NCBI RefSeq assembly: GCF_024713975.1 | Contig: NC_091097.1 | Coordinates: 9,182,361 to 9,246,360, forward strand | Reading direction: 5' to 3' | Length of the DNA stretch: 64,000 nucleotides | From: Paralichthys olivaceus | Taxonomy: Eukaryota > Chordata > Actinopteri > Pleuronectiformes > Paralichthyidae | Shown here: one piece after another, positions 1 through 14,064 of the stretch | Position numbering within the stretch: the first letter of the stretch is position 1 | How the letters are laid out: every line of letters begins with the position of its first letter | Translations under genes and position numbers: made by a program | The notes under the pieces: generated by a model | Told to the model about the DNA's origin: nothing | The model's database searches: none | What the model saw: the letters and a program-made list of their open reading frames with translations, nothing else

Positions 1-3000
1 AATTTAAATATAAAGAACATATTTTAATATGATACAGGTCAAAATAGAAACTGTATATTGAGGAAGTACCTGGTTGGAAATTGTTATCACGAGTCATGAA
101 AAACTAAATCATCTCAGTGTGAAGACACGTTAACGCTGAACTAAACAATTTTAAAAGACTATAGATGTACATTAGATATACAGCAGTGGGAATATAATGG
201 AGGAACCAGTTTCACATTCATGAGTCACAGTATTTGATTTCCTCTATAGGACACATATTGTCTTTATATATATTGGTTGGGGTGCAACAATGTTTCAGTT
301 TGTAATTGGTCGTAATGTGTGCTGGTAAACCTTGATATTTAATTAGGATTTTATAAAAGGGATCAATATTTCTGCACAGTGCAGCGCCACCTAATGGTTC
401 ATACGATTTTAACACGTTATTGACCTTAAACCAATGTGACCAGCAGAGGGCAGCAGATAACTATCTTACAGATAGTTGTTGAATTCACAGAGGAGCCACT
501 TGGGGTATTTGTTAATTTTCAGTTTTTGTCTTCAAGTTAGAATTCTATTTATCAATTTATGTATAGTACAGAAATCAATCAATCAACCAAACACTGAAAA
601 CTAAATGATTTCCAAAACATAATCAAGCTTCTTATTATCTAACTAATTCAAGTTTTGGTCCAGAATTGTTCAGAAAATTTAGTCAAATTGTTGAATGTTC
701 AGCATGGTTTGTTTTGTCTGTTTGCTGTGAAATGAATTGAATTCCAGCATGAGTGAAATAACGATAAACAAGCAGGCTTTTGGCTAATCCATGATGTTTG
801 TGCATAGTTCTGGATGTAACAGTACTAGTTATAGAAATGCTGTTAACCCTCAATGGATGCATTATCCAAAGGCAACAAATCATCTTCATTTCGATTACCC
901 TCAATTTTGAAGTCTCTTAAATGACCTACTTCATTGCTTTTGTCTTGCGGGGAATATAATTATCACAGCAACACAGCAACACGGTGCTACGTTTGTGGTT
1001 TGTTTATTTTCAAATGTCCCCATTGATTGTTCCACATTGTGTTTAAGTTGACCAATCGCTGCAGCATCACTAAATGACGCTGCAGCTTTAATGTGACCTC
1101 CTTCCTTTGTACAGATGATGCTCAACAGTGTCTGAGATCCAGATAAACACTTTCAAATGCAACAAGCACAGATCTCGGTGCATTCATGGCCCGTCTGCAT
1201 CAGCTGAGCCATTTGCATGTGTCCTTATTTCTGCTTGAGAACGTGACAGACTTCCTGTACAGGAATCAGTGAGCAGCCCCCCCCCTCCTCCACCCTGCAC
1301 TCATCCCTTCTGTCTGCTTTGTGCTGCAGCAGAAGCATCAGTATTAACATAATGATGCTGTATGTGTTTCCCCAGTGAATGTGGACCATATGGCGATGAC
1401 GTAAACGAGGAGAAAGTGCTTAATGTGAGCTGAGCCGTGTGAGTAGTCTCATGATTAGCAGAGAGAGCAGTCGTCAATCTGAGGGTTTGCTTTGGAGAAA
1501 ACAAATATTTCCCTCAATGACTGTTATCACTTTTGTTTTCCTTGTGCTGACAAAACTCCCACATCTCCTCCCATGCTACAATATTTACCTAAACAGCAAC
1601 ATCTCAGCTCCAAACCACAAATTGTCCTCTCTTGTGCTGGGGTTTTTCCCAGCTCCTCTTCTCCACAGGCGCAGACACTACAGGAGGGTGGGAGGGCCTG
1701 GGACGTTCTCTGAATAACAGGCCCTCTCATGAGCAGACACCCCAGGGAGCACGACGGCCCAGCAGGCCGACGAGTCCCCATGAGTACATACAAGCGCCCA
1801 CAGAGTGTTTGTCTGAGGGCAGAGGTCTGATCCCTTAAAGAGTCCGAGCGAGCATAATAAACCCAAGCTGACAATGTTACACTGTGATGGATATGTGCTG
1901 TGTCTGTTTCTGCTGAGCGGTGTATGTTTTTAAATGTTCATTGGTCAGAAACTCAAGATAACAAAGATACATGATTGAGGAAAACTTTAACATGGGACAG
2001 AAGCTTATAGTCAGAAAGACAGACAGTCGTCATTCTCTTTGTCTCAGACTCCTGCAAAACAAGTGACCTATCTGAGAAGACTCTTTGTTTAAGTGCATGG
2101 TACATATGATGATGGATTTCATACATGAAAATTATTTGAAAAAAATGGTGGCGCTTCAATTCACAACCTCAAAACGCAAACCACAACATCAAATCGTGAA
2201 ACCTTTTTTGCCAGATTTCCTTTCCTGTTAAAACGCTCATCGATAGCGTTTCAAACTGTACGTTTCCCTTCCTCACATATTGAGAGACTGATGCATGTTC
2301 CAGCTGGTGATGTGATCTTCAGTGATGGAGAATCCAGGCTCGTCCAGAACCATGCTTCAGCTGAACGACTCCCAATTTTCCATTTGGAGGCAAAAGGTGA
2401 GGGTGAACTGCTGAGATTGAGATTTATTGTCCCAGCCGTCAGAGGCTGGTGACCCAGGGTCAGAGCAGAGAACCCTCTGTGTGTCCACCAGAGCAATTGT
2501 ATTCCACAAAGAAATCAACCAAATCAAATGTTATTTGTATTGCCCGTATTCACGATCACATTTTGCCTCACAGGGCTGAACAAGGTGCAACATCCTCTGC
2601 CCTCAACCCTTAAGAGTAAGAGTGAGGACAAACTACCAGAACAAATAGAATGAATCCAGAGGCAGACTTTTTGTAAGCAGGAGTTTTCATCCTTACATGT
2701 TTTTCTGTTCGACAACAGTCATGACATGATTGATCTACTGTGAGGCAGCAGACTCACACACACACGTACACACACACTCTCTTTTGAACTGCCTCACTTC
2801 ACATTCCCCCAGTTTGCCAACATGTTTACCCAGTGTCATGGAGCGTACCGGCAGTCGTGCTTACTTGTGTATCTAATGGCAGGGATGTTAGCTCAGGGGG
2901 TCGGCCCACTGAGGGTAATGGCCACTATGAAAACAGAGGCCTTCTGGTGGCCCGGCAGGAGGTTTGGGCAGGGGGACGGAGGGGGGTCCTCTCTTGTTCA

Positions 3001-6000
3001 GGGTCTGTTTGGAGGTTGTCAGCAGCACCCACACTATTTTGCAGCAGCAGTGGCTCAGACCTGATGGACAGAACAGATGGAGACCATTTTATGTGATGGA
3101 GTCTGGGCTGTAACAGATAAAGACCCTCAGCCCCTCATCCTCTGGTCTGGTCTGTCTACGGGCAGAACAGCAGGCTTCATGTCAGACTGGGCTTTCATCT
3201 ATTTTCTCTTTGTGTGTGTGTCTGAAATTAAGTGAGCACATTAAATAATTGCCTGAAAGTGAAATGAAGACCTACTTTTATGTTATTTGCTTTCTCTGTG
3301 ATTTCAAGTTTGTTTGTGTCTGGTAAAAACGGCTGTATTATCATTATTATCATTTATTAGTTGTGTTTTTACCACCGAAAATCTGTTTAAATTTAATCTA
3401 ATGCAATTATTCCAATTATTTAAACATCACTTGAATGTTACACACCTTAAACTTGAAATTCTATGTTATAAATAATCAGAATATATAAACCAAAGGGCTT
3501 CAAAGAGGGAAATGTAATGGAGCAAAAACATTTTGTAATCTAACATGAAATGGAAACACTCAAGCACAGGGAACTCAAAATGTATTTTAAAGTACTCATA
3601 CTGTTACTTTCCACATCTGTTGACTAATTAATGTATTTAATACACAACTCATTTCTTAACTAATCCTTTCTAAAGGAAAACTGGATATGGTAGCTCTTAT
3701 TAATTGCATTACAATACAAATCCTAACTCAAAATCAGTGGCTCTATAGAGCTGCTGATTCAGTATAACTCTTTGTGTAATTCATTGAATGTGAAAAGTGG
3801 ACTGACTGTAGAACCAATAAATATGAATCTATTGCTTTTTAGGAGGTAACCTATCCCTTAAATTCTTGTTGCAGTAGTATAGACCTATCAGTGTCCAGCA
3901 GCCCACCACTGGGGTGCCCAGAACACGGCGGGCTTTGCACAGTGTCAGCCCGGGGTCAGCCTCCACATCTGGATATATCATCAGCATCTCCAGATCTGCA
4001 AAGAGTTACCCAGTGTTCTTGAACCAAACACACATATTGTGTCAGATAACATTTTGTTGATAAAACATATGCATCGTATTCAGCAATAAAAATGGTGTGA
4101 GGACCACAACCTGTGTTTTGTCATATAAAGTCTGTGCTGGGATGGTGTTTACTGGGGTTTTCTGTCAGTGAAAGTAGGTACGTTGGATAATGAGCATGTC
4201 GAGATCTATTACCTTCAGGTTAGAGGTTCTGGTCACGGTTATCAGTGTCTGATATCTACAACAGCACAGGGAGCTTCTTAACTGATTTGAAGCGATTTAA
4301 CAGATGTGGCTCTGCGCTCGGTTCACTTCTTCTATCTCATCAAGACTCCTGAGTCCGTGAAGTATGCGTCTGCCTTTGCTTTATGTAAACACTGCTTGTT
4401 TACGCTGCTGAGTCTTATTCACACGAGGGCAAAAATGATCTGATGGGTAAGGTTTCAGTCCCGCAGAGGGAAATGGGATCAAATACATAACCTTGATTGA
4501 TCATCACCTGGCCTTGTCTGGTAATTTAAGAGCCCTGCAACCACATCCGAGATTTGCTCGACAGCCCCTAATTCAATATGCTCATGTTCGTGCCCTGTGT
4601 TTCAGGCAGACTGCGTGTCTGGCATGTGTGAGTGCGGCGGGCATCTCCAATTTTACAGCAAGTTGTCAGATCAAAGTGGGGGCTGGTGCCGGCAGGTCAC
4701 GGGACAGAGTGTTGCGTGCAGAAACGCTCGCAGGTCATGTGTGAACCATCCAGCATGGCTGTCATCGGAGGATCCCTGGGGTGTGCTCTCGCTGAGTGAT
4801 GGCCTCACACTGGAGCCCCGAAAGAGAGGATCTGGACTCCATATCTAACAAGTACTACTACTGCTGCTTTGTGTTTGATGCCAGGTGTCCAGGGTCTGCA
4901 GATGGAATACATTTATATGCAAAGACGTGTTCTGTTCTGGTTAAAAGCAGAATTTACAATGCATGCCAGTTTTTGGTTAATGAAGGAAAAACGACAACAC
5001 AGAATTACTCCTCAAATACCGGAAGTTTCCGTCTCTTGTTTGCAGCAGTTTCTTGCATTCTTCCAGCTCGTGTTTGAGGTTGTAACAAAGAACTGTAAAG
5101 TGTAACACTTCTCTTTTTAGAAAAAAGGTAACAGGAGAAACTCAAAGCAACGCCCCACAGCAACAGTTTGTGCAGCTATAGAGTGCTTCTCCTGCAGCAG
5201 GGAGGAATTCACCCTGGCAGATGGCGGGGCCGAGGCCCCTGAGGCCCCAGGCAATGCTACACCCTGGGACCCGGATATCTAATCGGGCCCTGTTGAGCCT
5301 CTCACCTGCTGCTCCGACGCTCACAATGTTATCTCATCTCTCTGACCTATTGTGGCTCCCATCGGTGATAATGGCAGTTGAGAGACCCAGGCAGCGCCGG
5401 AGCAGAGGCACGTCCTCCCTGGAGAGACACGGGATCATGGGAAACCTCAGTAATCGATCTCTCCATCTTGCCTCCCCTGGTGGATTTGGTTTCTTATCGA
5501 GACCTGTAGACAGCTACTGTGCTGTGTAGGGCACAGATTTTTTAGTTTTTTTTACTATAAATGAGATCTGGTTGATCACTATTTGACCTTTGTAGTTTTT
5601 AGTATTAGATTCTTCACTTCAGAGGGAACGTTTTTTTAGTCAGCAGGGAAAGCTGTGTAGCATTAAACCCAGCTCACATGTCTACTATAAACAATGGCAT
5701 TTAATTTGTTTATTCATGTTCTCTTGTCTCGCCATTCTGCATTACAATAGAAGAACATTTTCCCTCTTACACTGTGAGTTCATAAACGGCCAGACCGTAG
5801 ATTTACTGCCTTCGGTTGACCACAGTCGGTTGCATTTTGAAATCTTTCAGTCTCGCAACGCACTTAACGAAACCACAGTGTTGTTGAGAATCTTGTTGTT
5901 GTTGTCGTTGCTGCCTTATTCTCGCTCTCCGCCGTTTTAATTCTCCCTAAGAAATCACCATGCGGCTCCGGCGTGACCTCGGTTCCCACCATCTCAGTCA

Positions 6001-6154
6001 GATACTGTCACAGTGGCCCCGTTCTCACTGAGCTTTGCTGGATCATTAATTAGACTCTCATTGCTTTATTTTGCCTCTTGATCACTATGGCACAGAGTTA
6101 CAAGTTTAAACATTTAATGATAATATTCTTTGGACACTCATTACATTTGGGATG
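1..6154. other. Intergenic, no gene recognised
   Basis: Apart from the repeat at 2515-2650, no coding exon, RNA gene or repeat is recognised. All open frames are short (up to 102 codons) without recognisable domains. The stretch 5200-5530 is more GC-rich and less repetitive than its surroundings and might be a conserved non-coding element. Confidence 0.6.
2515..2650. repeat. Teleost interspersed repeat (CAAATCAAATGTTATTTGTAT type)
   Basis: ACCAAATCAAATGTTATTTG, TATTCACGATCACATTTTGCCTCACAGGGC and ACATCCTCTGCCCTCAACCC match a short repeat I recognise from many teleosts. Family name not assigned. Confidence 0.55.
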
Positions 6155-6240
6155 CCTTATAGCTCACCTGGTTCAGTGGGCGTGCACAGACTCTTGAGTG
6201 CGACAGGTTTGGTTCTGACCCTATGTCTTCCCCGCTCTAC
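6155..6240 (+). mobile_element. Possible tRNA-headed SINE relic
   Basis: TATAGCTCACCTGGTTCAGTGG resembles a tRNA D-arm, and TTTGGTTCTGACCC then ATGTCTTCCCC resembles a T-arm and the start of a SINE body common in teleosts. It is heavily mutated and abuts a different repeat at 6240. Confidence 0.4.
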
Positions 6241-6430
6241 ATTATACATTTGCCAAGGAGGTTATCAGATCACCACAAAAACATGGCAACATGTGGGCAT
6301 GGATCTTAGAGGGGACTGATATTTATGAGCGTGTGAAATTTAGTGAAGATCCAAGAGAAAATCCAGATAGTGAATTTAAATGTGGTTTCATGAGAGGACT
6401 ATTCAGAGGTATGCGCTCTACTGAGTGCAA
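6240..6430 (+). repeat. Teleost interspersed repeat A, 3' part
   Basis: Starts with CCAAGGAGGTTATC and ends with GAGGTATGCGCTCTACTGAG, the two recognisable ends of a very common teleost repeat whose name I cannot give with confidence. Middle motifs include GGGGACTGATATTTATGAG and GAATTTAAATGTGGTTTCATG. Other copies in the window lie at about 8499, 17655, 22548 and 23968. Confidence 0.65.
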
Positions 6431-7544
6431 TTGTAGTTGGTAGTGGTCTTTTCATGGCATTTGGAAATTAACACAATTGTATCATTAGACTTGTCATTAG
6501 TTATAAAGATTTGATATTATACTTCCTTAAAGTTGGGAAACTCATAAGAAAGAGAAATGGAAAAAGACAGTGGACCCTACATTTGCAAAAACAACTTAAT
6601 GACTTTCATTATCCTCCTATGCTGCTAAAATACTCAAGTCTTCCAAACCCCACAACTAAAGTTTGTGAGTCTGAGGTCCATGCTGAAATTTCACCAAACT
6701 TTGGAAAGTGTCTTTCAGTGCAACAGAAGATATGGAACATATTTAAACAAGATGATAAGAGCTTTTTCATGAGCACAAAACTGAACTTGTGTAGAAAGTA
6801 GTGTTAGTTGAGCGTTAGCGAAAGGTTTTCCAGCATTTATAAAATCTAAGGTTAGAATGTGCTTGATAATACATGAAATTTAACTGTGTGGAAAAAGATG
6901 CAAGGGTTATGTTTCATGTAGCTTCACATGCCTGAGAGTCTAGTCTAATGATCCTGCATTTCAAGTGCTGCTGTGGTTGTGTGGTGCGACCATAAAGGAA
7001 AGGAAGTGAGGGGAGTTTCACAATGATGTTTTTCATTACCAGTTTCTATATGAACAGAAAAAAAGGATCTTCTTGCCTCAGAAAACTGCAGCTGAGGAGA
7101 GAACAAAAGAGATCAAATGAAGAGAGCACACCCAATTACTGTGTGAGCAGCTCAAACTGTGTCACCTTTGTTGTCACACAATCAATATGTAACCAAGAGA
7201 AAGACAGAGTTCTTTAGGTCTCAGACAATGTAGAGACAAGCCGAGAGAGAAGTGTATACTTTTTCACATGAGGTCTCCTATAGATTTGATGTCTTTAAAG
7301 GTCATTTCACAATCAGATTAAAGGAGGATATGAGCCTTGGTGAAGTGAAACCTCCTTAAATCTAACATGGCTGAACAAACTTTCAGTTTCAATGTGTGAA
7401 ATCTGGAGGATATTTTGTGACTTTCTATTCTGGCTGAGCAACACATGTACAAAGTATGTCATGTGTAATGTTAAAGTATAATAAATAAGCTTTTTCAGTT
7501 TGGAAGAGGCTCAAATGTGGGATTGACCGAATTAAGAAAAGCAT

Positions 7545-7570
7545 GTTGAAGGGTCAAGTGACCCTTCAAC
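7545..7570. other. 26-bp palindrome with GGGTCA/TGACCC half-sites
   Basis: GTTGAAGGGTCA and its exact reverse complement are separated by AG. The core is two inverted GGGTCA half-sites spaced by 2, similar to nuclear-receptor half-sites. No gene is adjacent; the nearest recognised gene is 12 kb away. Confidence 0.6.
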
Positions 7571-8498
7571 GTTTCCACTGACATAAAACGGGAAACTGAC
7601 ATTTAAACTACTTTCAGACTGAGCTCAGGTCATCCTCTTGTGAAAGCGCAAATGTCAAAGTCGGTTCCTCCTGACACTTTCTGGAATTATTTCTGCCAGT
7701 TCTGATCGATCAATGGTGTCTTTGTGTAAAAAAAGATAAATGAAGTTTCTATTCAAAAACACAATGAGATCATGACCTCTCTGTCTTCAGTGAAACGTAT
7801 GGCCCCGGTTGACATGACTTTTTCTGCAGGCAAAACAAACTGTGGAGTGAGAGAAAAGTCAAATCGGACATTTCTCTACCACTAAAACAAACACCAAATC
7901 TTTCTTATCTTAAGATAGATTGCATCTCTCAGACCACCACAATTCAAAGAGAGGAAACTCTGCTGTTGTGTAATGTTATGCCTCTGGGGACAAAATGGCA
8001 TTTTGCAACGTATATGAAAACATACTTTGTTAGATAAGAAAGCAGACTAATGGGTGTGTTTACAGTGAAAGTTAATTTACTCATTTTAAAATCTGAGAGC
8101 TAAATAGGTACTACCAATGATTAATTTCCTGGTGCAACATATAGTTATTTTCTTCCCATTATTTGCCATACACAACGCAAGGATTGACCAAGTTCATTGT
8201 CTCTCAAAAAACAGAAAACACTAGATTAAACACACGTGCATGTGTGTGAGAGGCTTCGCAGTTTCTGCAAACTTTCTCCACCCGGCCTCTTTGTATCTAT
8301 TTGTAAGTCCGTAGAATTTGAATCACAAATCAAAATCTATAGAAACGTAGGATGGTGCTCAAATGGTGCATACCACCACCTAGGCTAACATCCTATCTTG
8401 CAACATTAAAAAATATTTACCCAAAATTGTATAAGTTATTCCTTCTGACAGTAAACCTGCTGAGAGACAAACAATTGGCAATTAAAACAATAGAGCAG

Positions 8499-8640
8499 CA
8501 CTCAGTTGAGCTCATACCTCCTCCAAGAACCCAACAGTCCCCTTACCTTCAATCAAGCCTCACCAATTTGTACATACTGATAGCTACTAGTTCCCTCGAT
8601 AGACCATGAATCCCTGGGGGATTTATTAAAATGTGAAAAA
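8499..8640 (-). repeat. Teleost interspersed repeat A, fragment
   Basis: GCACTCAGTTGAGCTCATACCTCC is the reverse complement of the family's GGAGGT...CTCTACTGAGTGC end. Only this end is clear; the rest is decayed. Confidence 0.5.
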
Positions 8641-9777
8641 ATGCCAACTCACAGATGCCAAACAGAGTTCCAACAGGTCACCTTCATTAGAAGGTTGTGG
8701 GGGTGAGAGCTGGCAATGACTGAGAGGCAACAAGCAAGTGGCGCTCAATAAAAATGTAGGCAGGGACACAAGTAAAAAAGAAATCCAAAAACATGCAAAC
8801 CAAAATTGGAAAAAAAAGCTGGACTGCTGCAGCTGGGACAACACAATAGACAATGTGGTGCAAGCGGACCAGTACATACCATACTAGGGAGCTAATGAAG
8901 GAATGGGGTACAGCATGGGGGAGTCAGGTCACTAGAAAGGCGGGAAGGGATGGGATTATTGTTGAACAGGTGGTCGTAACAGGGTCTGAAATGTTAAGTG
9001 ATGACAAAGCAGCAACAGAATAAACGACAAAGTGAATGAACTGTGGCAAAAACTGGTTCAATCTGTTCTGCCTTTCGCTTTAATCCTAAATAGCATGCTT
9101 TCTGTATGCTAATGTTTTAGCATGCACACTGGATATTCAGTGCCAGTATTCTTGTTACATAAACTGATCAACATGTCCAGACTCAGAGAATCAGCGTATC
9201 ACTGCAGCAATGACAAATTGCATCAACCGGTGCGGTGGCAATGCTGAAGTAACTGCAGGATTAGACTCCATGGAACTTCTCTTCACGGTTTATCCAAGAG
9301 CAACATCCTGCGCTCCATCAGCAACAACAGCATCAATTTGTTTGCTTTTCACTTATCATGTGGAAAAAAGTGACTCATTTAATGACACGCACAGAAAAAA
9401 GAAAAAAGAAAATCAAAGCTGCTCTGCATCCTCACGAAGTGGCCCCAACATAAACAGTGATCTGTTGAGCAGCAGAGTAAACTTCCTCTGCTTGCACTGG
9501 TGCACACACTTCCTGAGGGGATTGAGCGATGCATCAGTCTCAACCCCGTTCTCCACAAAAGGCTGGAAGTGTTTCACCCAACGGGCAAACGGTTCAACCG
9601 AGCAAATTCAAGCCACATGCTGATCACGCTTGTCTCCCGGTTCTCATGATACTGTAGGTGACGGCCTGTTTTATGTTGCAAGGTTCCCGAAAGTGTGTTC
9701 ACCATTTCCAGCTTCATTCTTTGAATAATAAAACGATTGTGTTGCCGACAAGACAGTGAGGTTTGTCAGTTGGTCAG

Positions 9778-10505
9778 TCCACCACTGTGGTCCACTCAAC
9801 AACTACCAGATGGACCGCCATGAAATTTGATGCAGATATTCAAGATCCATAGACGATTCATTTTTCTGACTTTGTTGATTCTCTGACTTTACCTCTAACA
9901 ACCAACTGGTCAATATCTTCACCTACTCTGTGAAATATCTCAACATTTATTTAAAGGATTTGAGCAAAATGTTGGATAAACACTTTCACAGTTTATCCAA
10001 GTTGAGGTATCCTAGCGTTGATGAACCCCTGAATTTCTGCTGCAGGTATGCTAAGTAGAAAATGATAGCATGCTCTGCATGAAACTAAGATTGTTATGAT
10101 GGTTAACATTAATGTCCCTGCCGACGGAAGAGTGGGTGAAGTGTTTGAGTCCATGAAACACTTTTGGAGTTTCAGGGATAAACACTGTTATAGTCAAATC
10201 CAAAATGCAAATAATGCAAATACAGGTCCTGTCTGACAACAAACATCAAAATGCTGGTGAACCTTCATGTGTGGAGTTTACAACCTGCGTACTTCACGCT
10301 AATGTTTAATGGACAGCTAGTTATGCAACATTAGCACAAAAGTTGGCTATGTTGTTTGTCCCGAGCATTAGTTGTTGGGTTTTTTCGCCCGCACCGAGCG
10401 ACTGGGTAATGACTAGCTCTACAGCAACACATACATTTGAATGCCCAGACATTGTGAGTATGTTAGCTCTACACACCACTGAGCCAAAGTCGCAACACAG
10501 TTATT
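9778..10505. repeat. Decayed teleost repeat with TAGCATGCTAA-type motifs
   Basis: CATGAAATTTGATGCAGATATTC, TGACTTTACCTCTAACA, GTGAAATATCTCAACATTTATT and later GAGTATGTTAGCTCTACACACCACTGAGCC occur in the order known from a widespread teleost repeat. The copy is heavily mutated. A related relic may lie at 12,313-12,400. Confidence 0.45.
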
Positions 10506-13500
10506 CAAGCATCACACTGGGAAATTTTCATTCTTAACCTGAAATCAAGCAAACAGTAAAACATGGCTCAGTTTCCCACAATGTCTTGTATTCAGATTGT
10601 ATTCCTCTCTTGTAGATCTCAAGATATTTTCTGAGAAACATGTCTGTTACTTTATTGTTGTGGAGAAAGCGGATTAAGTGTTTCCACTGTAATTCAGTGT
10701 GGTCAACAGCTTATTTTTGATTTCCTGCTCCATGACTGCAGATTAATATCTCCGGTGGCAGCAGCCCAATTGCAACAAACCCTTGAGTATGAGTGTCCCT
10801 AACCTCAGCACCCTGAGAAACGCTACAGCCAGAGCCGTAGCACCGCGTAATTGGAGGCAATTGGGGAACAGCAGATACAGTGTGTGTGAGTTCTAGTGGC
10901 CTGGGGAGTGTCCCACCCAGGGAGACTGGAGAGGAAGCTGTGCAGATGGAGGTCAGAGTTGGGTGTCTCACATCCTACTCAGTATTTGTCCTGTTATTCC
11001 AATCTCCGCCAACACCCAGAGAGGATCCTGATTAGGGCCAATGTTCAGGGAATCAGCATGAAAAAAAACCCTTTTGAAACCTCTGCTTCACAAGAGATTT
11101 TTACAGTAACACAACCGAATCATGAACATGAGAGCACGAATTGATTCTTAGTAAGCCGCAGGATTTCAAGAGGAGTTTTAAAATGCGGCCTTTGGGGTGA
11201 ACTTGCCATGAAATCCTTTTAAAAGGCTCATAAAGCTTTAAAGTATCAGAACATTTTTTGTTTTCTGAACTGTAATATGACATCTACAAAGGATGCCAGA
11301 TGCTACATTGCAGCTTGAATTGGCAAGTTTAATGTTCTCGAAGACTTTGAGGACCCTCCAACTGATGTTCATTATTCCCATATATGATGTCCCTCTGCGA
11401 TTTATTTGCAGGGCTTTTATTATGTTATTTCCAGACTGCTGCTGGATTTGGCTTGCAGAAGCTAAAGCTGGCTGATGTAATGTTTTTCATGGCCTGACCA
11501 GGGTAATACCATTCTCAGATGTTTAATATATCTTTGCAGATATCTTTAACAGTTCAACTTTCTTGGGACTCGACAAGATAATTAGGGAACTTTATGGTAA
11601 CACTGATCAGGTCTTGACAGTTGACAAACTCTATTTCTAATTACCTTAATGTGTTTTGGTATTATTCCGGGAAGAAATGTCCAGGATGGTCATGAAACAC
11701 AAACTAAACAGTCAAAGCCACAATGACTTTTCCTGGAGATGTGACTACGCTCACGTCGAGGTCATGTTGAGCAGGTCAGGCAAACTTTGGCAACGAAGAC
11801 AACGCAGCGGTGGCGATGACCTGGGAAATCAGGAGCTTTTCCGTCAATACTACAGAGACAAAGAGATGTCAGAGGACAATGACCCTTTCCTGCAAATCAG
11901 AGTCAGACTCTCGGAGAGGAAAGGACTCCACCCTCCACCTCTGCTCAGACAGTGATGCGCTTTCCATGTTTGTGTTGGCCTGTGACAGCATGAAGGTACT
12001 TGTATCCTTTCTGGCAGAAGACAGGATGGAAAAGACAAACTGGAAAGCTACATCGGTCAAGTTTGTTTATCATCCTTTGAATTTTGAGTACATTTCCTTT
12101 TCATAAATAATGTTAAACTTGTTTAGAAATGGTGCACAAATGGAGCACTGTCATTCTCCTTCATATTGTTTCGTGAACAACAGGTAAACTCTTCTTACAC
12201 GAGCGATCAAGTCCCAAATTTACCTTTAGATTATCATTTACATTGCTGTAGTGACGGCAGTGTTTGTCAGGTGATAATCCACCACTCTGACCCAGACCAC
12301 AATACCTCAACGGCTACTGAATGGATTGATATTACATTCACATTTATGATTCACTGAAGGAAGAATTGTACCAACTTCGGTGACTTGGTACCTGCAGATC
12401 TAATGGAATTCAGTCTCAGCCTTAAAATAAAGTTGTAGGGACAGAAACAACTTTTGTTTTTGTAGATAAAACAAAAGCATGGGGGCAATTTTGTCTTCCA
12501 GGAACTAAAATCAATCTTATCACTCACACCACATGCATGTGAGATATGCCACCTTATATAATTCCAGATCCTAAACAGGAGAAAACAATGTGTATACTAT
12601 GAGTAATTACATGTATTCAATTATATACATTCTCAGTAATAAATCTGATAAAATTAAGCAAATCTACAAAATTAGGTTCCACAAAAAGCCCATAATATAC
12701 TAGAAAATGTTTGCATGTTATCATACCTGCATCTCATTCATCTCAGCATGTCAGCATAATGATTATAACATTTAATCTTACCTCTTCAAAGTCCAAACGT
12801 GTTAGTAACCTGTTCAGAACGTCTTTAATAGTGTAACACTCTGCAAAGTGTCAGAAATCATTGCATATGAGACAAAAGAGATTTTAAGTGGGAAGTATTT
12901 TCATGGCACCCAAAAAAAAAAAAAAAGGTTTTATACAAATTCATCCTGTGTAATGAAAAAATGCTTGTGGCCTTTTGAATCCTTTGATGGATAGTCTACT
13001 CTGGTATGATGTGAAACTCTTTTTGTTCTCTTGAGCTGCTCCTTCAGTTTTTTCAACAATAGCTCTATAGAGAGGCGATCGGGAGCTTTGAAGGGTTCCT
13101 TTCAAACATTATGGCTAAAGATGCATATCTAAGTATTTTTTGACCTGTGCTGCCTTCATGCTGGCTGAAGTTCAAGATTTGTCCGGGGGCCCTGACCCCT
13201 GCTTTCTTTCTTTCCCTGTGATCGTCTTGACCATTGGGCTGTGACCCCGGGTAATGTTATACAAATGTCATGCGTCACAGGACTGACGGCTCACGTATAA
13301 GAGGCGAGCGCTTGGCTTGTGAGCATTGTCAGATGGCCCTATTGTGGACGCACAGAGACCCCAGGCAAAAGGAACAATGGTGCTTTACGGACAAGGTCAG
13401 GCAGAAAAAAACACCAAGAGTATGAGGCAATGTATCTGCTCGCAAATTTAGCCAAAAGTTCTTCTGCAGGATGTTTCCCAATCTCTGTTGTTTCCCTAAA

Positions 13501-14064
13501 GCTATTTATGGAGTACAGCTTCTGAGGAACAAAGTTCAGGGCTCATTTGTGATTATTAATTATAACATTAAGAGTTTGAAGATTTATCACAAAGTCTCAT
13601 AGTGTGAGCTTTGATATTCAGCGTCAGATCCTATGTTATTGCAATGAAGGATGTGACCAACTCACCACAGATTCTTCCTGTTGTGGTGTCAATGTTTATT
13701 GCCTATTTACTACAGAGGCGACTGAGATAACCTGATGAAACCAGGGTTTGATCTAAGTCACATTCCTCTGCAGCCGTCACCTCAAAGGAAATGAGTCACA
13801 GTCCAGCTACAGTAAAAACAGTCAGGACAACAAGCTGTGCTTTTTATCTCCGTTTTATTTCTGCTGCACCCTGTGGCTTCAAGGCTGCGCAGCCAAAACC
13901 ATCCCTATAACAATAAAGAGTCTCATTATAGTCACTGTGTATTGGTCAAGATTTAGTATTGTGTTTGTCTGCAGAAATGTAAACCAGAAAAACATTTCGA
14001 GGAAGGAAGGAATTATGAAAATAATTTAATACTGTTCTTTAAAATAGACAAGAAACAGTCAGTT

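Larger units (their letters stand above)
6431..14064. other. Intergenic, repeats only
   Basis: Contains the palindrome at 7545, a repeat A fragment at 8499 and the relic at 9778-10505. The rest, including 8641-9770 and 10,510-14,060, shows no recognisable gene. The longest frames (137 codons at 9210-9623, 99 at 11656-11955) have no recognised domain or splice context. Confidence 0.6.

Noticed and set aside
11656-11955. Plus-strand open frame of 99 codons with charged sequence
   Set aside because: No recognised domain and no flanking exons; frames of this length are common in 64 kb.
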